Shown: positions 30,323-40,290, numbered from the stretch's first letter. The stretch is DNA of 64,000 bases from Jiangellales bacterium (GCA_030447955.1 JAUJNY010000001.1:447393-511392), one strand, 5' to 3'. The notes: generated from the sequence alone by a model not told the origin. Numbers and translations: made by a program.

Positions 30323-30370
30323 GAGCACAGCCACGAGCACCGACACGAGCACGGACACGAGCAAGGACCA
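30323..30370. repeat. Four 12-bp tandem units before rpsE
   Basis: Units GAGCACAGCCAC, GAGCACCGACAC, GAGCACGGACAC and GAGCAAGGACCA occupy 30323-30370, in the rplR-rpsE gap. The rpsE Shine-Dalgarno (GGAGAGG) lies just beyond. In the rpsE frame they read as a His/Glu string but sit before the start codon. A similar 12-bp array occurs inside truA at 38726-38770. Confidence 0.75.
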
Positions 30371-30385
30371 GGAGAGGAACACCTG

Positions 30386-30988
30386 ATGGCTGGACCGCAA
30401 CGCCGTACCGGCGGCGGCGGCGAGCGCCGCGACCGCCGTGACCGCGACAATCGTCGCGACGGGGCGGCCGAGAAGACCGCCTACCTCGAGCGCGTCGTCG
30501 CCATCAACCGTGTCGCCAAGGTGCACCGCGGCGGTCGGCGCTTCAGCTTCACCGCGCTCGTCGTGGTCGGTGACGGCGACGGCACGGTGGGCGTCGGCTA
30601 CGGCAAGGCCAAGGAGGTGCCGGCGGCCATCGCCAAGGGTGTCGAGGAGGCTAAGAAGCACTTCTTCAAGGTCCCCCGCATCCAGGGGACGATCCCGCAC
30701 CCGATTCAGGGCGAGAAGGCTGCCGGTGTAGTGCTGCTGCGTCCGGCAGCACCCGGTACCGGAGTGATCGCCGGAGGGCCGGTGCGGGCCGTCCTCGAGT
30801 GCGCCGGCATCCATGACGTCCTGTCCAAGTCGCTTGGCTCGTCCAATGCCATCAACATCGTCCACGCGACGGTGGCGGCGCTGCGCGGACTCGAGCGCCC
30901 CGAGCAGGTGGCCGCCCGGCGGGGCCTGCCGCTCGAGGACGTCGCACCGGCAGCCCTGTTGCGGGCCCGGGCCGGGGTGGGTGCGTGA
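30386..30988 (+). CDS. rpsE: 30S ribosomal protein S5
   Basis: S5 (200 residues) helps maintain decoding accuracy at the mRNA entry site. The double-stranded RNA-binding part ([22 protein letters not shown]) and [24 protein letters not shown] are intact, and the C-domain has [25 protein letters not shown]. An Arg/Asp-rich N-terminus precedes the core. ATG after GGAGAGGA; the stop overlaps the rpmD ATG. Confidence 0.97.
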   Translation: MAGPQRRTGGGGERRDRRDRDNRRDGAAEKTAYLERVVAINRVAKVHRGGRRFSFTALVVVGDGDGTVGVGYGKAKEVPAAIAKGVEEAKKHFFKVPRIQGTIPHPIQGEKAAGVVLLRPAAPGTGVIAGGPVRAVLECAGIHDVLSKSLGSSNAINIVHATVAALRGLERPEQVAARRGLPLEDVAPAALLRARAGVGA

Positions 30989-31170
30989 TGCCCCGGCTCA
31001 AGGTCCGCCAGCTCAAGAGCGGCATTGGCGGGACGAAATCACAGCGCGAAACGCTGCGCAGCCTCGGGCTCAAGCGCATTGGCGACGTCGTGGTCAAGGA
31101 GGACCGACCCGAGATCCGCGGCATGGTGAGCACGGTCGACCACCTGGTCACCGTGGAGGAGGTCGACTGA
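30988..31170 (+). CDS. rpmD: 50S ribosomal protein L30
   Basis: L30 (60 residues), a small 23S-binding protein: [25 protein letters not shown] with HLVTVEEVD at the end. I place the start at ATG 30988, one base overlapping the rpsE stop; a GTG at 30985 would add one residue. rplO begins one base after the stop. Confidence 0.95.
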   Translation: MPRLKVRQLKSGIGGTKSQRETLRSLGLKRIGDVVVKEDRPEIRGMVSTVDHLVTVEEVD

Positions 31171-31171
31171 C

Positions 31172-31612
31172 GTGACACTCAAGCCCCATCATCTGCGTCC
31201 CGCCCCGGGAGCCCGTACGGCGAAGACCCGCGTGGGTCGGGGCGAGGCCTCCAAGGGCAAGACCGCGGGTCGCGGTACCAAGGGCACCAAGGCCCGCTAC
31301 CAGGTGCCGGCGGCCTTCGAGGGCGGCCAGATGCCGCTGCACATGCGGCTGCCCAAGCTCAAGGGCTTCAAGAACCCGTTCCGGGTGGAGTACCAGGTCG
31401 TCAACCTGGATCGGCTCGCCGCGCTGTACCCCGACGGCGGCGTGGTCGACGTGGAGGCGCTCGCGGCCAGGGGTGCAGTGCGCCCCGAGAGGCCGGTCAA
31501 GGTGCTCGGCACCGGGGAGATCTCCGGGGTGCTGCAGATCAGCGCGCACGCGTTCTCCGCGGCGGCGCGCGAGAAGATCGAGGCAGCCGGGGGCAGCGTC
31601 ACCGTGCTCTGA
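31172..31612 (+). CDS. rplO: 50S ribosomal protein L15
   Basis: L15 (146 residues) is a late 50S assembly protein. The glycine-rich N-terminal arm ([19 protein letters not shown]) threads into 23S rRNA, and the globular part includes [23 protein letters not shown] start directly after rpmD. secY follows 111 bp later. Confidence 0.96.
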   Translation: MTLKPHHLRPAPGARTAKTRVGRGEASKGKTAGRGTKGTKARYQVPAAFEGGQMPLHMRLPKLKGFKNPFRVEYQVVNLDRLAALYPDGGVVDVEALAARGAVRPERPVKVLGTGEISGVLQISAHAFSAAAREKIEAAGGSVTVL

Positions 31613-31723
31613 CCGAGGCCGGGCCCGCCGGCAGGCCAGCTTGCCTGGGCGGCGCCAGGCGTCGCGCCGCTGTTATCGTCGCAACCACCGCACCGCCGCC
31701 CGGGCGGCGCGCAGGAGGGACCA

Positions 31724-33016
31724 GTGCTCACCGCGTTCGCCCAGGCGTTCCGCACGCCCGACTTGCGCCGCAAGCTGCTCTTCACGCTCGGCATGATTGC
31801 GCTCTTCCGGCTCGGGTCGGTCGTCCCAACCCCCGGCGTGGACGCTCGCGCGGTTGACGCCTGCGTGCAGGCGGCGGGCAACACCGGGGTCTACGGGCTG
31901 ATCAACCTGTTCTCCGGCGGGGCGCTGCTGCAGTTGGCCGTCTTCGCGCTGGGGATCATGCCGTACATCACCGCGAGCATCATCCTGCAGCTGCTCACGG
32001 TCGTGATCCCGCGGTTGGAGGCCCTCAAGAAGGAGGGCCAGTCCGGCTACGCGCAGATCACCCAGTACACCCGCTACCTCACGATAGGCCTGGCGGTTCT
32101 CCAGTCCACCGGCATCATCGCGCTGGCCCGCGCGGGACAGATCTTCCCGACTTGCCGGGAGGACCTCATCCCCGACGAGGGCATCCTTACCCTGGCCACG
32201 ATGGTCATCACGATGACCGCAGGCACCGCGGTCATCATGTGGTTCGGCGAGCTGATCACCGACCGGGGCGTCGGCAACGGCATGTCCGTCCTCATCTTCA
32301 CCTCGGTGGTCGCCTACTTCCCGACCGCGCTGTGGCAGATCCAGGTACAGCAGGGCTGGGGCATCTTCTTCGTGGTCTGCGCGATCGGCCTGGTGACCAT
32401 CGCCGCGGTGATCTTCGTCGAGCAGGCGCAGCGGCGGGTCCCCGTGCAGTACGCCAAGCGGATGATCGGGCGGCGCATGTACGGCGGCTCGTCGACGTAC
32501 ATCCCGCTCAAGGTCAACCAGGCGGGCATCATCCCGGTGATCTTCGCCTCGTCGATGCTCTACCTGCCGCTGCTGGCGTCCAACGTCGCGGGTCCGGACT
32601 CCACCTGGTCGGTGTGGCTGCAGCGCTACTTCGTCACCGGTGCCCACCCGGTCTACATGGTCACGTTCTTTGCGCTCATCATCTTCTTCACCTACTTCTA
32701 CGTCGCGATCACCTTCAACCCGAAGGAGGTCGCCGACAACATGAAGAAGTACGGCGGGTTCATCCCCGGCATCCGGGCCGGCAAGCCGACCGAGGAGTAC
32801 CTCGACTACGTGCTCTCCCGGCTCACCGCGCCGGGCAGCCTCTATCTCGCTCTCATCAGCCTCATCCCGCTGATCGCGATCGTGCTCATCAACGCCAACC
32901 AGAACTTCCCCTTCGGTGGGGTGAGCATCCTGATCATGGTCGGCGTCGGCCTGGAGACGGTCAAGCAGATCGAGAGCCAGCTGCAGCAGCGCAACTACGA
33001 GGGCTTCCTGCGCTGA
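31724..33016 (+). CDS. secY: Preprotein translocase subunit SecY
   Basis: SecY (430 residues) is the protein-conducting channel with about ten transmembrane helices. Conserved parts: FRLGSVVPTPGVD near the N-terminus, FSGGALLQLAVFALGIMPYITASIILQLL (helix 2 region), GTAVIMWFGELITDRGVGNGMS, and the cytoplasmic loop RRVPVQYAKRMIGRRMYGGSSTYIPLKVN. GTG start after GGAGGGA; the stop overlaps adk by one base, the usual secY-adk-map order. Confidence 0.97.
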   Translation: MLTAFAQAFRTPDLRRKLLFTLGMIALFRLGSVVPTPGVDARAVDACVQAAGNTGVYGLINLFSGGALLQLAVFALGIMPYITASIILQLLTVVIPRLEALKKEGQSGYAQITQYTRYLTIGLAVLQSTGIIALARAGQIFPTCREDLIPDEGILTLATMVITMTAGTAVIMWFGELITDRGVGNGMSVLIFTSVVAYFPTALWQIQVQQGWGIFFVVCAIGLVTIAAVIFVEQAQRRVPVQYAKRMIGRRMYGGSSTYIPLKVNQAGIIPVIFASSMLYLPLLASNVAGPDSTWSVWLQRYFVTGAHPVYMVTFFALIIFFTYFYVAITFNPKEVADNMKKYGGFIPGIRAGKPTEEYLDYVLSRLTAPGSLYLALISLIPLIAIVLINANQNFPFGGVSILIMVGVGLETVKQIESQLQQRNYEGFLR

Positions 33017-33585
33017 TGCGGCTGCTCATCATGGGGCCGCCCGGTGCGGGCAAGGGGACGCAGGCGGCGGTCATCGCCGAGCGGCTGTCGATCCCCGCCA
33101 TCTCCACCGGGGACATCTTCCGCGCGAGCGTGGCCAGGGGGACCAGGCTCGGGTTGCAGGCCAAGGGGTTCATGGACGCCGGCGAGTACGTGCCGGACAG
33201 CCTCACCAACGAGATGGTGCGTGAACGCCTCGCCGAGGATGACGTGCGCGGCGGCTTCCTGCTGGACGGGTATCCCCGCACTTTGGCCCAGGTCGAGGTC
33301 CTGGACGGGATCCTCGCCCAGCGGCACACCAAGCTCGACCGGGTCCTGCAGCTGAGCGTCGAGGTCGAGGAGGTCGTCTCCCGGCTGCTGCGGCGCGCCG
33401 AGGTCGAGGGGCGCACGGACGACACCGAGGACGTCATCCGCCGCCGGCTGGAGGTCTACGCCGAGCAGACCGCTCCGCTGCTCGAGCTCTACGCCAACCG
33501 CGGTGTCCTCGTCCAGGTGTCGGGTGACGGTCCGGTCGAGGAGGTCACCGAGCGCGCGGTGGTTGCCCTCGACAGCGCGCGCTGA
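33016..33585 (+). CDS. adk: Adenylate kinase
   Basis: Adenylate kinase (189 residues) equilibrates ATP, AMP and ADP. It carries the P-loop GPPGAGKGTQ (residues 7-16), the AMP-site ISTGDIFRA, and DGYPRTLAQ. The length and the short lid region (RAEVEGRTDDTEDVIRRRL) are of the short actinobacterial type without a zinc lid. ATG overlaps the secY stop. Confidence 0.97.
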   Translation: MRLLIMGPPGAGKGTQAAVIAERLSIPAISTGDIFRASVARGTRLGLQAKGFMDAGEYVPDSLTNEMVRERLAEDDVRGGFLLDGYPRTLAQVEVLDGILAQRHTKLDRVLQLSVEVEEVVSRLLRRAEVEGRTDDTEDVIRRRLEVYAEQTAPLLELYANRGVLVQVSGDGPVEEVTERAVVALDSAR

Positions 33586-33595
33586 CGGCCCGCCG

Positions 33596-34399
33596 GTGTT
33601 GCGCACCCGCGGGATCCCCGTCAAATCCCGGACCCAGGTCGTGGCCATGCGCGCCGCCGGCCTCGTGGTCGCCGAGACGCTGGCCGTCGTCCGCGAGGCG
33701 GTGCGTCCCGGCGTCACCACCCGGGCGCTGGACGAGCTCGCCGAGGCGGAGATTCGAGCCCGCGGGGCCTTGCCGTCGTTCCTGGGCTACCACGGCTTCC
33801 CCGCCACGCTGTGCACCTCGCTGAACGACGAGGTCGTGCACGGCATCCCCTCCGACCGGGTGCTGCGCGAGGGCGACCTGCTGTCGGTCGACTGCGGAGC
33901 GATCGTGGACGGCTGGCACGGCGACGCGGCGTTCACGGTGCCGGTCGGCGCCGCCTCCAGCGTCAGCGCCGAGGTGCGGCAGCTGCTGCGGGTGACCGAG
34001 GAGGCGCTGTGGGCTGGCCTGTCCGCCGCCCGCCCCGGGGGACGGCTGTACGACATCGGTGCGGCGGTCGAGGCATGGGTCGCCGGCCGCTACGCCATCC
34101 TCGCGGACTACACCGGCCACGGGATCGGGACGCGGCTGCACGAGGACCCGCACGTGCCCAACCACCGGATGCGCGGCCGTGGCCCGCAGCTCCAGCCGGG
34201 GGCGGTGCTCGCGGTGGAGCCGATGCTCGTGCTCGGGTCGCCGTACAGCGAGGTGCTCGCCGACGGCTGGACCGTACGCACGCTCGACGGTGCCTGGTCG
34301 GCGCACTTCGAACACACCGTGGCGGTGACCGCCGAAGGGCCGTGGGTGCTCACCGCCCTCGACGGGGGCGCCCAGCGGCTGCGCTCCGCCGCGGTCTGA
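33596..34399 (+). CDS. map: Methionine aminopeptidase, type I
   Basis: Removes the initiator methionine from new proteins using two metal ions. All five ligands are visible: Asp pair in [17 protein letters not shown], His in [19 protein letters not shown], and Glu in VLAVEPML and FEHTVAVT. It is 267 residues from the GTG at 33596 ([14 protein letters not shown]), 10 bp after adk; the frame is open upstream inside adk but unconserved. Confidence 0.95.
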   Translation: MLRTRGIPVKSRTQVVAMRAAGLVVAETLAVVREAVRPGVTTRALDELAEAEIRARGALPSFLGYHGFPATLCTSLNDEVVHGIPSDRVLREGDLLSVDCGAIVDGWHGDAAFTVPVGAASSVSAEVRQLLRVTEEALWAGLSAARPGGRLYDIGAAVEAWVAGRYAILADYTGHGIGTRLHEDPHVPNHRMRGRGPQLQPGAVLAVEPMLVLGSPYSEVLADGWTVRTLDGAWSAHFEHTVAVTAEGPWVLTALDGGAQRLRSAAV

Positions 34400-34445
34400 C
34401 GGCGGGTCCGCCGCCGAGGGGGCCACGTCCCCCGCACGCGCGCGT

Positions 34446-34475
34446 TTGGGAACGCCCGCCCCGGTGGCGTAGACT
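34446..34475 (+). promoter_or_regulatory. Promoter for infA and downstream genes
   Basis: TTGGGA at 34446-34451 and TAGACT at 34470-34475 are 18 bp apart. It lies in the map-infA gap and gives a leader of about 140 nt. An internal promoter before infA-rpmJ-rpsM-rpsK-rpsD-rpoA-rplQ fits the known actinobacterial organisation. Confidence 0.6.
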
Positions 34476-34623
34476 GCCGCCTCGGTCCTCGTGGGCCAGT
34501 CTCGTCGTGCCCAGCGGCTGCTTCCGCCGCGCGCCTTGCGCGCCCGGGAGAGGGAGGTCGAGCCTGTCCTCGAGATCCGCCTGCCCTGGGTCGACGACAA
34601 GCGCGGACACGAGAAGCGAGGAC

Positions 34624-34845
34624 ATGCCCAAGAAGGACGGCGTCATCGAGATCGAGGGCACCGTGGCCGAAGCTCTCCCGAACGCGATGTTCCGGGTCGA
34701 GTTGTCCAACGGGCACAAGGTTCTCGCGCACATCTCGGGCAAGATGCGCCAGCACTACATCCGGATCCTTCCGCAGGACCGGGTGGTCGTCGAGCTCAGT
34801 CCGTACGACCTCACCCGGGGTCGCATCGTCTACCGCTACAAGTGA
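34624..34845 (+). CDS. infA: Translation initiation factor IF-1
   Basis: IF-1 (73 residues) is a single S1/OB domain protein that occupies the 30S A site during initiation. It reads [20 protein letters not shown] through [28 protein letters not shown] and ends RGRIVYRYK, essentially the family consensus. ATG after GCGAGGAC. rpmJ starts 4 bp after the stop. Confidence 0.98.
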   Translation: MPKKDGVIEIEGTVAEALPNAMFRVELSNGHKVLAHISGKMRQHYIRILPQDRVVVELSPYDLTRGRIVYRYK

Positions 34846-34849
34846 GCCC

Positions 34850-34963
34850 ATGAAGGTCAAGCCGAGCGTCAAACCCATGTGTGACAAGTGCAAGGTGATC
34901 CGCCGCCACGGCCGGGTCATGGTGATCTGCACGAACCTGCGGCACAAGCAACGCCAGGGCTGA
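34850..34963 (+). CDS. rpmJ: 50S ribosomal protein L36
   Basis: A 37-residue L36 of the zinc-binding type: [20 protein letters not shown], with Cys at 11 and 14, Cys at 27 and His at 32. It is a late 50S protein near the 2660 loop. It sits between infA and rpsM, as in most actinobacteria. The gap of 131 bp to rpsM contains GAAGGAGA as the rpsM Shine-Dalgarno. Confidence 0.97.
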   Translation: MKVKPSVKPMCDKCKVIRRHGRVMVICTNLRHKQRQG

Positions 34964-35094
34964 GTGCGTACGGCCCGCATCGCAGCGACAGCCCGCCTCG
35001 GCGGGACCACCCCCGGCACGGAGGCCGGGGCCCGGCGCGAGCCGGGACGTCGTGCGACCGAAACCTCCGATCAGTGAAGGAGACAGCAGGCCGC

Positions 35095-35475
35095 ATGGCA
35101 CGCCTTGTCGGCGTCGATCTCCCGCGCGACAAGCGCATCGAGGTCGCGCTCACCTACGTGTTCGGCATCGGCCGGACCCGCGCCCAGGAGACGCTCGCGC
35201 AGACCGGGGTCAGCCCGGACATGCGCGTCAAGGACCTCGGTGACGAGGAGCTGGTCAAGCTCCGCGACTGGATCGAGGCCAGCTACCGGATCGAGGGCGA
35301 CCTGCGCCGCGAGGTGCAGGGCGACATCCGGCGCAAGGTCGAGATCGGGTCGTACCAGGGCATCCGGCACCGCCGCGGGCTGCCCGTCCGCGGGCAGCGC
35401 ACGCACACCAACGCCCGCGGTCGCAAGGGCCCGCGCAAGGCCGTGGCCGGCAAGAAGAAGCCAGCCAAGAAGTAG
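35095..35475 (+). CDS. rpsM: 30S ribosomal protein S13
   Basis: S13 (126 residues) forms inter-subunit bridges and contacts P-site tRNA through its C-terminal tail. It has [62 protein letters not shown] and a Lys/Ala tail. ATG after GAAGGAGA; an upstream in-frame extension is unconserved. rpsK follows 42 bp later. Confidence 0.97.
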   Translation: MARLVGVDLPRDKRIEVALTYVFGIGRTRAQETLAQTGVSPDMRVKDLGDEELVKLRDWIEASYRIEGDLRREVQGDIRRKVEIGSYQGIRHRRGLPVRGQRTHTNARGRKGPRKAVAGKKKPAKK

Positions 35476-35517
35476 CCCAGCCCGTCCCTCGTACCGGCCG
35501 CAGACAACGGAGAACGC

Positions 35518-35925
35518 ATGCCCCCCCGGACCCGTCAGGCTCCCGGCGCCAAGAAGGTGCGCCGCCGGGAGAAAAAGAACGTCGCGTACGGCGTCGCGCA
35601 CATCAAGAGCACGTTCAACAACACGATCGTGTCGATCACCGACCCCACCGGGGCAGTGATCGCCTGGGCCAGCGCTGGTCAGGTCGGCTTCAAGGGCTCG
35701 CGCAAGTCCACGCCCTTCGCCGCCCAGATGGCCGCCGAGTCAGCGGGCCGCCGCGCCCAGGAGCACGGGATGCGCAAGGTCGACGTGCTCGTCAAGGGGC
35801 CCGGCTCCGGCCGGGAGACCGCGATCCGCTCGCTGCAGGCCGTCGGCCTGGAGGTGGGCTCGATCCAAGACGTCACGCCCCAGCCGCACAACGGCTGCCG
35901 TCCGCCCAAGCGCCGCCGCGTCTGA
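35518..35925 (+). CDS. rpsK: 30S ribosomal protein S11
   Basis: S11 (135 residues) forms part of the platform near the E site. It contains [42 protein letters not shown] and the basic end [18 protein letters not shown] after ACGGAGAA. rpsD starts 36 bp downstream. Confidence 0.97.
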   Translation: MPPRTRQAPGAKKVRRREKKNVAYGVAHIKSTFNNTIVSITDPTGAVIAWASAGQVGFKGSRKSTPFAAQMAAESAGRRAQEHGMRKVDVLVKGPGSGRETAIRSLQAVGLEVGSIQDVTPQPHNGCRPPKRRRV

Positions 35926-35961
35926 CCCCCGACCTCCGAAAGAGAGAGCGAGAGAGGGAGC

Positions 35962-36567
35962 ATGGCCCGCTACACCGGTCCTGTCACCAAGAAGTCCCGC
36001 CGCCTCGGCATCGATCTCGTCGGGGGCGACAAGGCGTTCGAGCGACGCCCGTACCCCCCAGGTCAGCACGGGCGCGGCCGCATCAAGGAGAGCGAGTACC
36101 TGCTCCAGCTGCGCGAGAAGCAGAAGGCGCGCTACACCTACGGCGTGCTGGAGAAGCAGTTCCGTCGGTACTTCGAGGAGGCCAGCCGTCGCTCCGGCAA
36201 GACCGGTGACAACCTGCTGCAGATCCTCGAGTCCCGCCTCGACAACGTCGCCTACCGTTCCGGCTTCGCCCGTACGCGCAAGCACGCGCGCCAGCTCGTG
36301 GTCCACGGCCACTTCGTCGTCAACGGCCAGAAGGTCAACGTGCCGAGCTACCGCGTGTCCCCGCACGACGTCATCGACGTACGTCCCAAGTCGGCGGAGA
36401 TGACCCCGTTCATCGTTGCGCGCGAGACGCACGGCGAGCGCCCCACGCCCGCGTGGCTGGAGGTGCTGCCCTCTCGCATGCGCATCCTCGTCCACCAGCT
36501 GCCCACCCGGCAGCAGATCGACACGCCGGTCCAGGAGCAGCTCGTCGTCGAGCTCTACTCCAAGTAG
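35962..36567 (+). CDS. rpsD: 30S ribosomal protein S4
   Basis: S4 (201 residues) starts 30S assembly by binding the 5' domain of 16S rRNA. This is the zinc-free form: the N-terminus [19 protein letters not shown] has no Cys cluster. The S4 RNA-binding domain is near residues 91-155 ([23 protein letters not shown]). The ribosome-binding site lies in an unusually long purine run (35937-35961). rpoA follows 81 bp later. Confidence 0.97.
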   Translation: MARYTGPVTKKSRRLGIDLVGGDKAFERRPYPPGQHGRGRIKESEYLLQLREKQKARYTYGVLEKQFRRYFEEASRRSGKTGDNLLQILESRLDNVAYRSGFARTRKHARQLVVHGHFVVNGQKVNVPSYRVSPHDVIDVRPKSAEMTPFIVARETHGERPTPAWLEVLPSRMRILVHQLPTRQQIDTPVQEQLVVELYSK

Positions 36568-36648
36568 TCCCACTCCGAAGCAGCTCCACTCCAAGCAGTT
36601 CACCCGTTCGCGGCGTCATATGGCGGGCGCCGCGGGAAGGAACCACTA

Positions 36649-37662
36649 GTGCTCATCACCCAGCGTCCGACCCTGTCCGAGGAGCCGGTCGACGACGTCC
36701 GCGCCCGGTTCGTCATCGAGCCGTTGGAGCCGGGCTTCGGCTACACCCTCGGCAACTCGCTGCGCCGCACGTTGCTCTCCTCGATCCCGGGGGCGGCGAT
36801 CACCGGCGTACGGATCGAGGGCGTGCTGCACGAGTTCACCACCGTGCCGGGCGTCAAGGACGACGTCACGGACATGATCCTCAACCTCAAGGAGCTCGTG
36901 GTGAGCTCCGAGCACGACGAGCCGGTCACGATGTACCTGCGCAAGCAGGGGCCAGGGGAGGTCACCGCCGCCGACATCGCTCCGCCCGCCGGTGTCGAGG
37001 TGCACAACCCCGACCTGCGCATCGCGTCCATCAACGACAAGGGCAAGCTCGAGATGGAGCTCACCGTCGAGCGCGGTCGGGGCTACGTGTCCGCGGTGCA
37101 GAACAAGCGTGCGGACGCCGAGATCGGCCGCATCCCGGTCGACTCGATCTACTCCCCAGTGCTCAAGGTCACCTACAAGGTGGAGGCGACCCGCGTCGAG
37201 GGCCGCACCGACTTCGACCGGCTGGTCGTCGACGTGGAGACCAAGCCGTCGATGCGCCCCCGCGACGCCGTGGCCAGCGCGGGCACCACACTGGTCGAGC
37301 TGTTCGGCCTCGCCCGCGAGCTCAACGTCGAGGCCGAGGGCATCGAGATCGGCCCTTCGCCGGTCGACGCACAGCTGGCCGCCGACCTGGCTCTGCCGGT
37401 CGAGGACCTGCAGCTGACCGTGCGGTCGTACAACTGCCTCAAGCGCGAGGGCATCCACACCGTGGGCGAGCTGATCGCGCGCAGCGAGGCCGACCTGTTG
37501 GACATCCGCAACTTCGGGGCCAAGTCGATCGACGAGGTCAAGGCCAAGCTGCACGGGATGGGCCTGCAGCTCAAGGACAGCCCGCCCGGGTTCGACCCGA
37601 GTGCCGTCCTGGACAGCTACGAGGACGACGACGCCGGCTACGTCGAGACCGAGCAGTACTGA
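36649..37662 (+). CDS. rpoA: RNA polymerase alpha subunit
   Basis: The alpha subunit (337 residues) dimerises to nucleate RNA polymerase. The N-domain has [24 protein letters not shown] near residues 22-45 and [16 protein letters not shown]; the C-domain, which binds UP elements and activators, has [19 protein letters not shown] near residues 284-302. An acidic tail ends the protein. GTG start after GGAAGGAA. rplQ follows 27 bp later. Confidence 0.97.
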   Translation: MLITQRPTLSEEPVDDVRARFVIEPLEPGFGYTLGNSLRRTLLSSIPGAAITGVRIEGVLHEFTTVPGVKDDVTDMILNLKELVVSSEHDEPVTMYLRKQGPGEVTAADIAPPAGVEVHNPDLRIASINDKGKLEMELTVERGRGYVSAVQNKRADAEIGRIPVDSIYSPVLKVTYKVEATRVEGRTDFDRLVVDVETKPSMRPRDAVASAGTTLVELFGLARELNVEAEGIEIGPSPVDAQLAADLALPVEDLQLTVRSYNCLKREGIHTVGELIARSEADLLDIRNFGAKSIDEVKAKLHGMGLQLKDSPPGFDPSAVLDSYEDDDAGYVETEQY

Positions 37663-37689
37663 GGCTGAGCCGAGCGAGGAGCGATCACC

Positions 37690-38391
37690 ATGCCCACCCC
37701 AACCAAAGGCGCCCGGCTCGGGGCCGGCCCGGCCCACCAGCGCCTGCTGCTCGCGGGGCTCGCCACCGCGTTGTTCGAGCACGGCCGGATTACGACCACT
37801 GAGGCCAAGGCGCGGCGGCTGCGCCCGTACGCGGAGCGGCTGATCACCAAGGCCAAGCAGGGCGACCTGCACGCGCGCCGGCAGGTGCTGCGCGTCATCC
37901 GTGACAAGGGCGTCGTGCACGTGCTGTTCACGCAGATCGGCCCGCGCTACGAGAACCGCCACGGTGGCTACACCCGCATCACCAAGATCGGCCCGCGCCG
38001 CGGCGACAACGCGCCCATGGCGGTGATCGAGCTGGTCGAGGCGCTGGCCGAGCGCACCGTCGCTGAGGCCGAGGGCGCCACCCGGCGGGCGGCAGCCGAG
38101 CGCACCGGTGCGAGCAGGCTCACGCGGATGAGACCCACGTCGGCGACAACGCCGGTGACGCCGACCGCTCCACCGGTGCCGGACAGCGCCGAGGAGGCCG
38201 CGGTCGTCGAGGTCGAGCGAGCACAGGAGGCGGCTGCGGCCGGCGATGTCGAGGGCGCGGTCGACGCCGCGACCGCCGCGGAGGAGGCGGCCGACGAGGC
38301 CGGCACCCCGGAGGCGGAGCAGGCGGCTGAGCTCGCCCTCGATGCCGTCGACGAGGCCGTCGACCGCTCCGGCGGGGAGCGCGAGGCCTGA
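37690..38391 (+). CDS. rplQ: 50S ribosomal protein L17 with acidic tail
   Basis: L17 lies near the exit tunnel. The core is residues 1-121: [46 protein letters not shown] and a C-terminal [15 protein letters not shown] block. About 110 further residues are an Ala/Glu/Thr-rich acidic tail with no recognised domain, making it 233 residues. Tails on L17 occur in actinobacteria, but this one is long. Last gene of the alpha operon; truA follows. Confidence 0.95.
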   Translation: MPTPTKGARLGAGPAHQRLLLAGLATALFEHGRITTTEAKARRLRPYAERLITKAKQGDLHARRQVLRVIRDKGVVHVLFTQIGPRYENRHGGYTRITKIGPRRGDNAPMAVIELVEALAERTVAEAEGATRRAAAERTGASRLTRMRPTSATTPVTPTAPPVPDSAEEAAVVEVERAQEAAAAGDVEGAVDAATAAEEAADEAGTPEAEQAAELALDAVDEAVDRSGGEREA

Positions 38392-38428
38392 TCTCGGAGC
38401 GCCCGACCGGCGCCGAGCCGGTGCCCGC

Positions 38429-39346
38429 GTGCCGCTGCCGGTGACCGACAGCGAGGTGGTGCGCGTACGCCTGGACGTGGCGTACGACGGCAGCGAGTTC
38501 TCCGGCTGGGCGGCCCAGCCGGGACGCCGTACGGTGCAGGGGGTCCTGCAGGGCGCACTCGCGCGAGTGCTGCGCCTGGACCCGCCGCCGGTGCTCACCG
38601 TCGCCGGGCGGACCGACGCGGGGGTGCACGCCCGCGGACAGGTCGCCCACGCCAACGTCGCGCTCGCGGCGTGGCAGGCCGCGGCGGCGGGGACACCGAC
38701 CGGGCGGCGACCCGTGGACCAGCCGGAGCATCAGCCGGAGCACCAGCCGGAGCACCGGTCGGAGCAGCGGGTGGTACGCCGGCTCGCCGGGCTGCTGCCC
38801 CCCGACATCCGCGTCCGGGCGGTCGGCCCCGCGCCGCCTGGGTTCGACGCGCGATTCTCCGCACTGTCGCGGCGCTACGCCTACCGGGTGGCCGACACGG
38901 CCTGGGGCGTCGACCCCCTACGCCGCCGCGACGTGCTCTGGCACGACCGCCGGCTCGACGTCGCCGCGATGGACGCGGCCGCGGCCGCCCTGCTGGGCGA
39001 GCACGACTTCGCTGCGTTCTGCCGCCGTCGGGAGGGTGCGAGCACAGTCCGCACCCTGCACCGGCTGCGCTGGTCGCGCGAGCCGGCGGGGCTGGCGGTC
39101 GCCGATGTCGAGGCCGACGCGTTCTGCCACTCCATGGTGCGAGCGCTGGTGGGCGCCCTGCTTGCCGTCGGCGACGGCCGCCGACCGGTGGACTGGCCGG
39201 GCCATGTGCTGGCGGCTGGTGTCCGCGACAGCGCAGTGACGGTCGCCCCTGCGCATGGGCTCACCCTCGAGGAGGTCCGCTACCCGGCCGACGCCGACCT
39301 CGGTGCCCAGGCCGCGAGCAGTCGACGGCTGCGGGCGCCGGCGTGA
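38429..39346 (+). CDS. truA: tRNA pseudouridine synthase TruA
   Basis: Makes pseudouridine at positions 38-40 in tRNA anticodon arms. The catalytic Asp is in [40 protein letters not shown] and the C-terminal [17 protein letters not shown] are diagnostic. A His/Gln/Pro/Glu insertion of about 15 residues, from the 12-bp repeats at 38726-38770, interrupts the region after the catalytic motif. Start uncertain: GTG 38429 or GTG 38441. Its stop overlaps the next gene by 4 nt. Confidence 0.94.
   Translation: MPLPVTDSEVVRVRLDVAYDGSEFSGWAAQPGRRTVQGVLQGALARVLRLDPPPVLTVAGRTDAGVHARGQVAHANVALAAWQAAAAGTPTGRRPVDQPEHQPEHQPEHRSEQRVVRRLAGLLPPDIRVRAVGPAPPGFDARFSALSRRYAYRVADTAWGVDPLRRRDVLWHDRRLDVAAMDAAAAALLGEHDFAAFCRRREGASTVRTLHRLRWSREPAGLAVADVEADAFCHSMVRALVGALLAVGDGRRPVDWPGHVLAAGVRDSAVTVAPAHGLTLEEVRYPADADLGAQAASSRRLRAPA
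38726..38770. repeat. 12-bp tandem repeat inside truA
   Basis: Units GAGCATCAGCCG, GAGCACCAGCCG, GAGCACCGGTCG and a partial fourth encode an EHQP-like string. The period is a multiple of three, so copy number can change without shifting the frame. Its GAGCAC unit start resembles the array at 30323-30370. Confidence 0.75.
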
Positions 39347-39945
39347 GCGGGGAGCACTACTTTTCCACCGACCCGTCCGCGCCGACACAGCGGCGCGAGG
39401 TGAGCTTTGGGATGGACGGGCGCCAGTGGCGGATGGCGAGCGCCGGCGGCGTCTTCTCCGCCGACCGGCTCGACCCTGGTACGGCCGTCCTGCTGCGCGA
39501 GACCCCGAGCCCACCGGACGCGCGCACGTACCTTGACCTCGGCTGCGGCTTCGGGCCGATCGCCTGCGTGCTCGCCACTCGGGCACCGCGGGCGACGGTG
39601 TGGGCGGTCGACGTCAACGAGCGGGCGCTCGAGCTGACGCGGGCCAACGCTGCGGCGCTCGGCGTCGCCGAACGGGTGCGGGTGACCCGGCCGGAGGCCG
39701 TACCCGCCGATGCCGTGTTCGACGGCATCTGGTCCAACCCGCCGATCCGCGTGGGCAAGGCGGTGCTGCATGACCTGCTGCTCACCTGGCTGCCTCGCCT
39801 GACGCCGGCGGGGAGCGCCTGGCTTGTGGTCTCCCGCCACCTCGGCTCAGACCCGCTGCAGCGGTGGCTGCAGGAGCAAGGCTATGCATGCGAGCGGCAC
39901 GCCAGCCGCAAGGGCTACCGCATCCTGCGGGTGCGCCCCGGCTGA
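39343..39945 (+). CDS. RsmC-like class I SAM-dependent methyltransferase
   Basis: A 200-residue methyltransferase. The SAM motif I is [16 protein letters not shown] (near residues 64-79), motif II includes [18 protein letters not shown], and the catalytic SNPPIR motif typical of RsmC/RlmG N2-guanine rRNA methyltransferases is near residues 132-137. It is about the size of a single catalytic domain, without the N-terminal pseudo-domain of E. coli RsmC. It overlaps truA by 4 nt, consistent with RNA modification. The exact target is unknown. Confidence 0.85.
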   Translation: MSGEHYFSTDPSAPTQRREVSFGMDGRQWRMASAGGVFSADRLDPGTAVLLRETPSPPDARTYLDLGCGFGPIACVLATRAPRATVWAVDVNERALELTRANAAALGVAERVRVTRPEAVPADAVFDGIWSNPPIRVGKAVLHDLLLTWLPRLTPAGSAWLVVSRHLGSDPLQRWLQEQGYACERHASRKGYRILRVRPG

Positions 39946-40011
39946 GCCGGCGCAACCCCGCGGACAAAGATCGCCGTCTCCGGTCACGGAGCCCAGTCAA
40001 CTGCGCTCCCC

Positions 40012-40028
40012 GACCGCAAATGGCGGTC
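40012..40028. repeat. Short hairpin
   Basis: GACCGC at 40012-40017 pairs with GCGGTC at 40023-40028 over a 5-nt loop. It lies 67 bp after the methyltransferase stop and could close that transcript. Confidence 0.55.
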
Positions 40029-40053
40029 AATGACAGGAGATCGCACCCTTCGG

Positions 40054-40097
40054 CGCATGGATCATGTAGGGACCGTTGCATCTCCATGATCCACGCG
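40054..40097. repeat. Inverted repeat CGCATGGATCATG/CATGATCCACGCG
   Basis: Two 13-bp arms with 12 matches flank an 18-nt loop. The arms include the self-similar ATGATC/GATCAT core, so this could be a protein-binding site or an RNA stem-loop. Confidence 0.65.
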
Positions 40098-40103
40098 TCT
40101 CTG

Positions 40104-40121
40104 GGTGCGGATATCCGCACC
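40104..40121. repeat. Perfect 18-bp palindrome GGTGCGGATATCCGCACC
   Basis: A perfect 18-bp dyad with no spacer, a typical shape for a dimeric repressor operator. It lies about 170 bp upstream of the sigma factor start. Confidence 0.75.
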
Positions 40122-40129
40122 TTTCGCCG

Positions 40130-40169
40130 CATCGATCAGCCGCTGGACGTCCTGGCCGCTTGATCGATG
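40130..40169. repeat. Inverted repeat CATCGATCA/TGATCGATG
   Basis: Perfect 9-bp arms at 40130-40138 and 40161-40169, with a small GGACGTCC palindrome in the 22-nt loop (40145-40152). Confidence 0.65.
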
Positions 40170-40290
40170 TGACGTGGGGTGCGCTCTCGTGCGACCTGAT
40201 GCGGGGTCGGGGCGGGCTAGCGGGCGAGATCATCAGCGGGTACGGCCATCCGGCATGCAACGTTCAAGTCTGCCGCAGCGTCGGTAGTTC

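Larger units (their letters stand above)
39946..40290. other. Gene-free region with a palindrome cluster
   Basis: No gene is visible in these 345 bp. The region is marked by a run of inverted repeats: 40012-40028, 40054-40097, 40104-40121 (a perfect palindrome) and 40130-40169. It also shows more A/T than the neighbouring genes. It begins accessory island 1 and ends at the ECF sigma factor gene. Confidence 0.7.
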
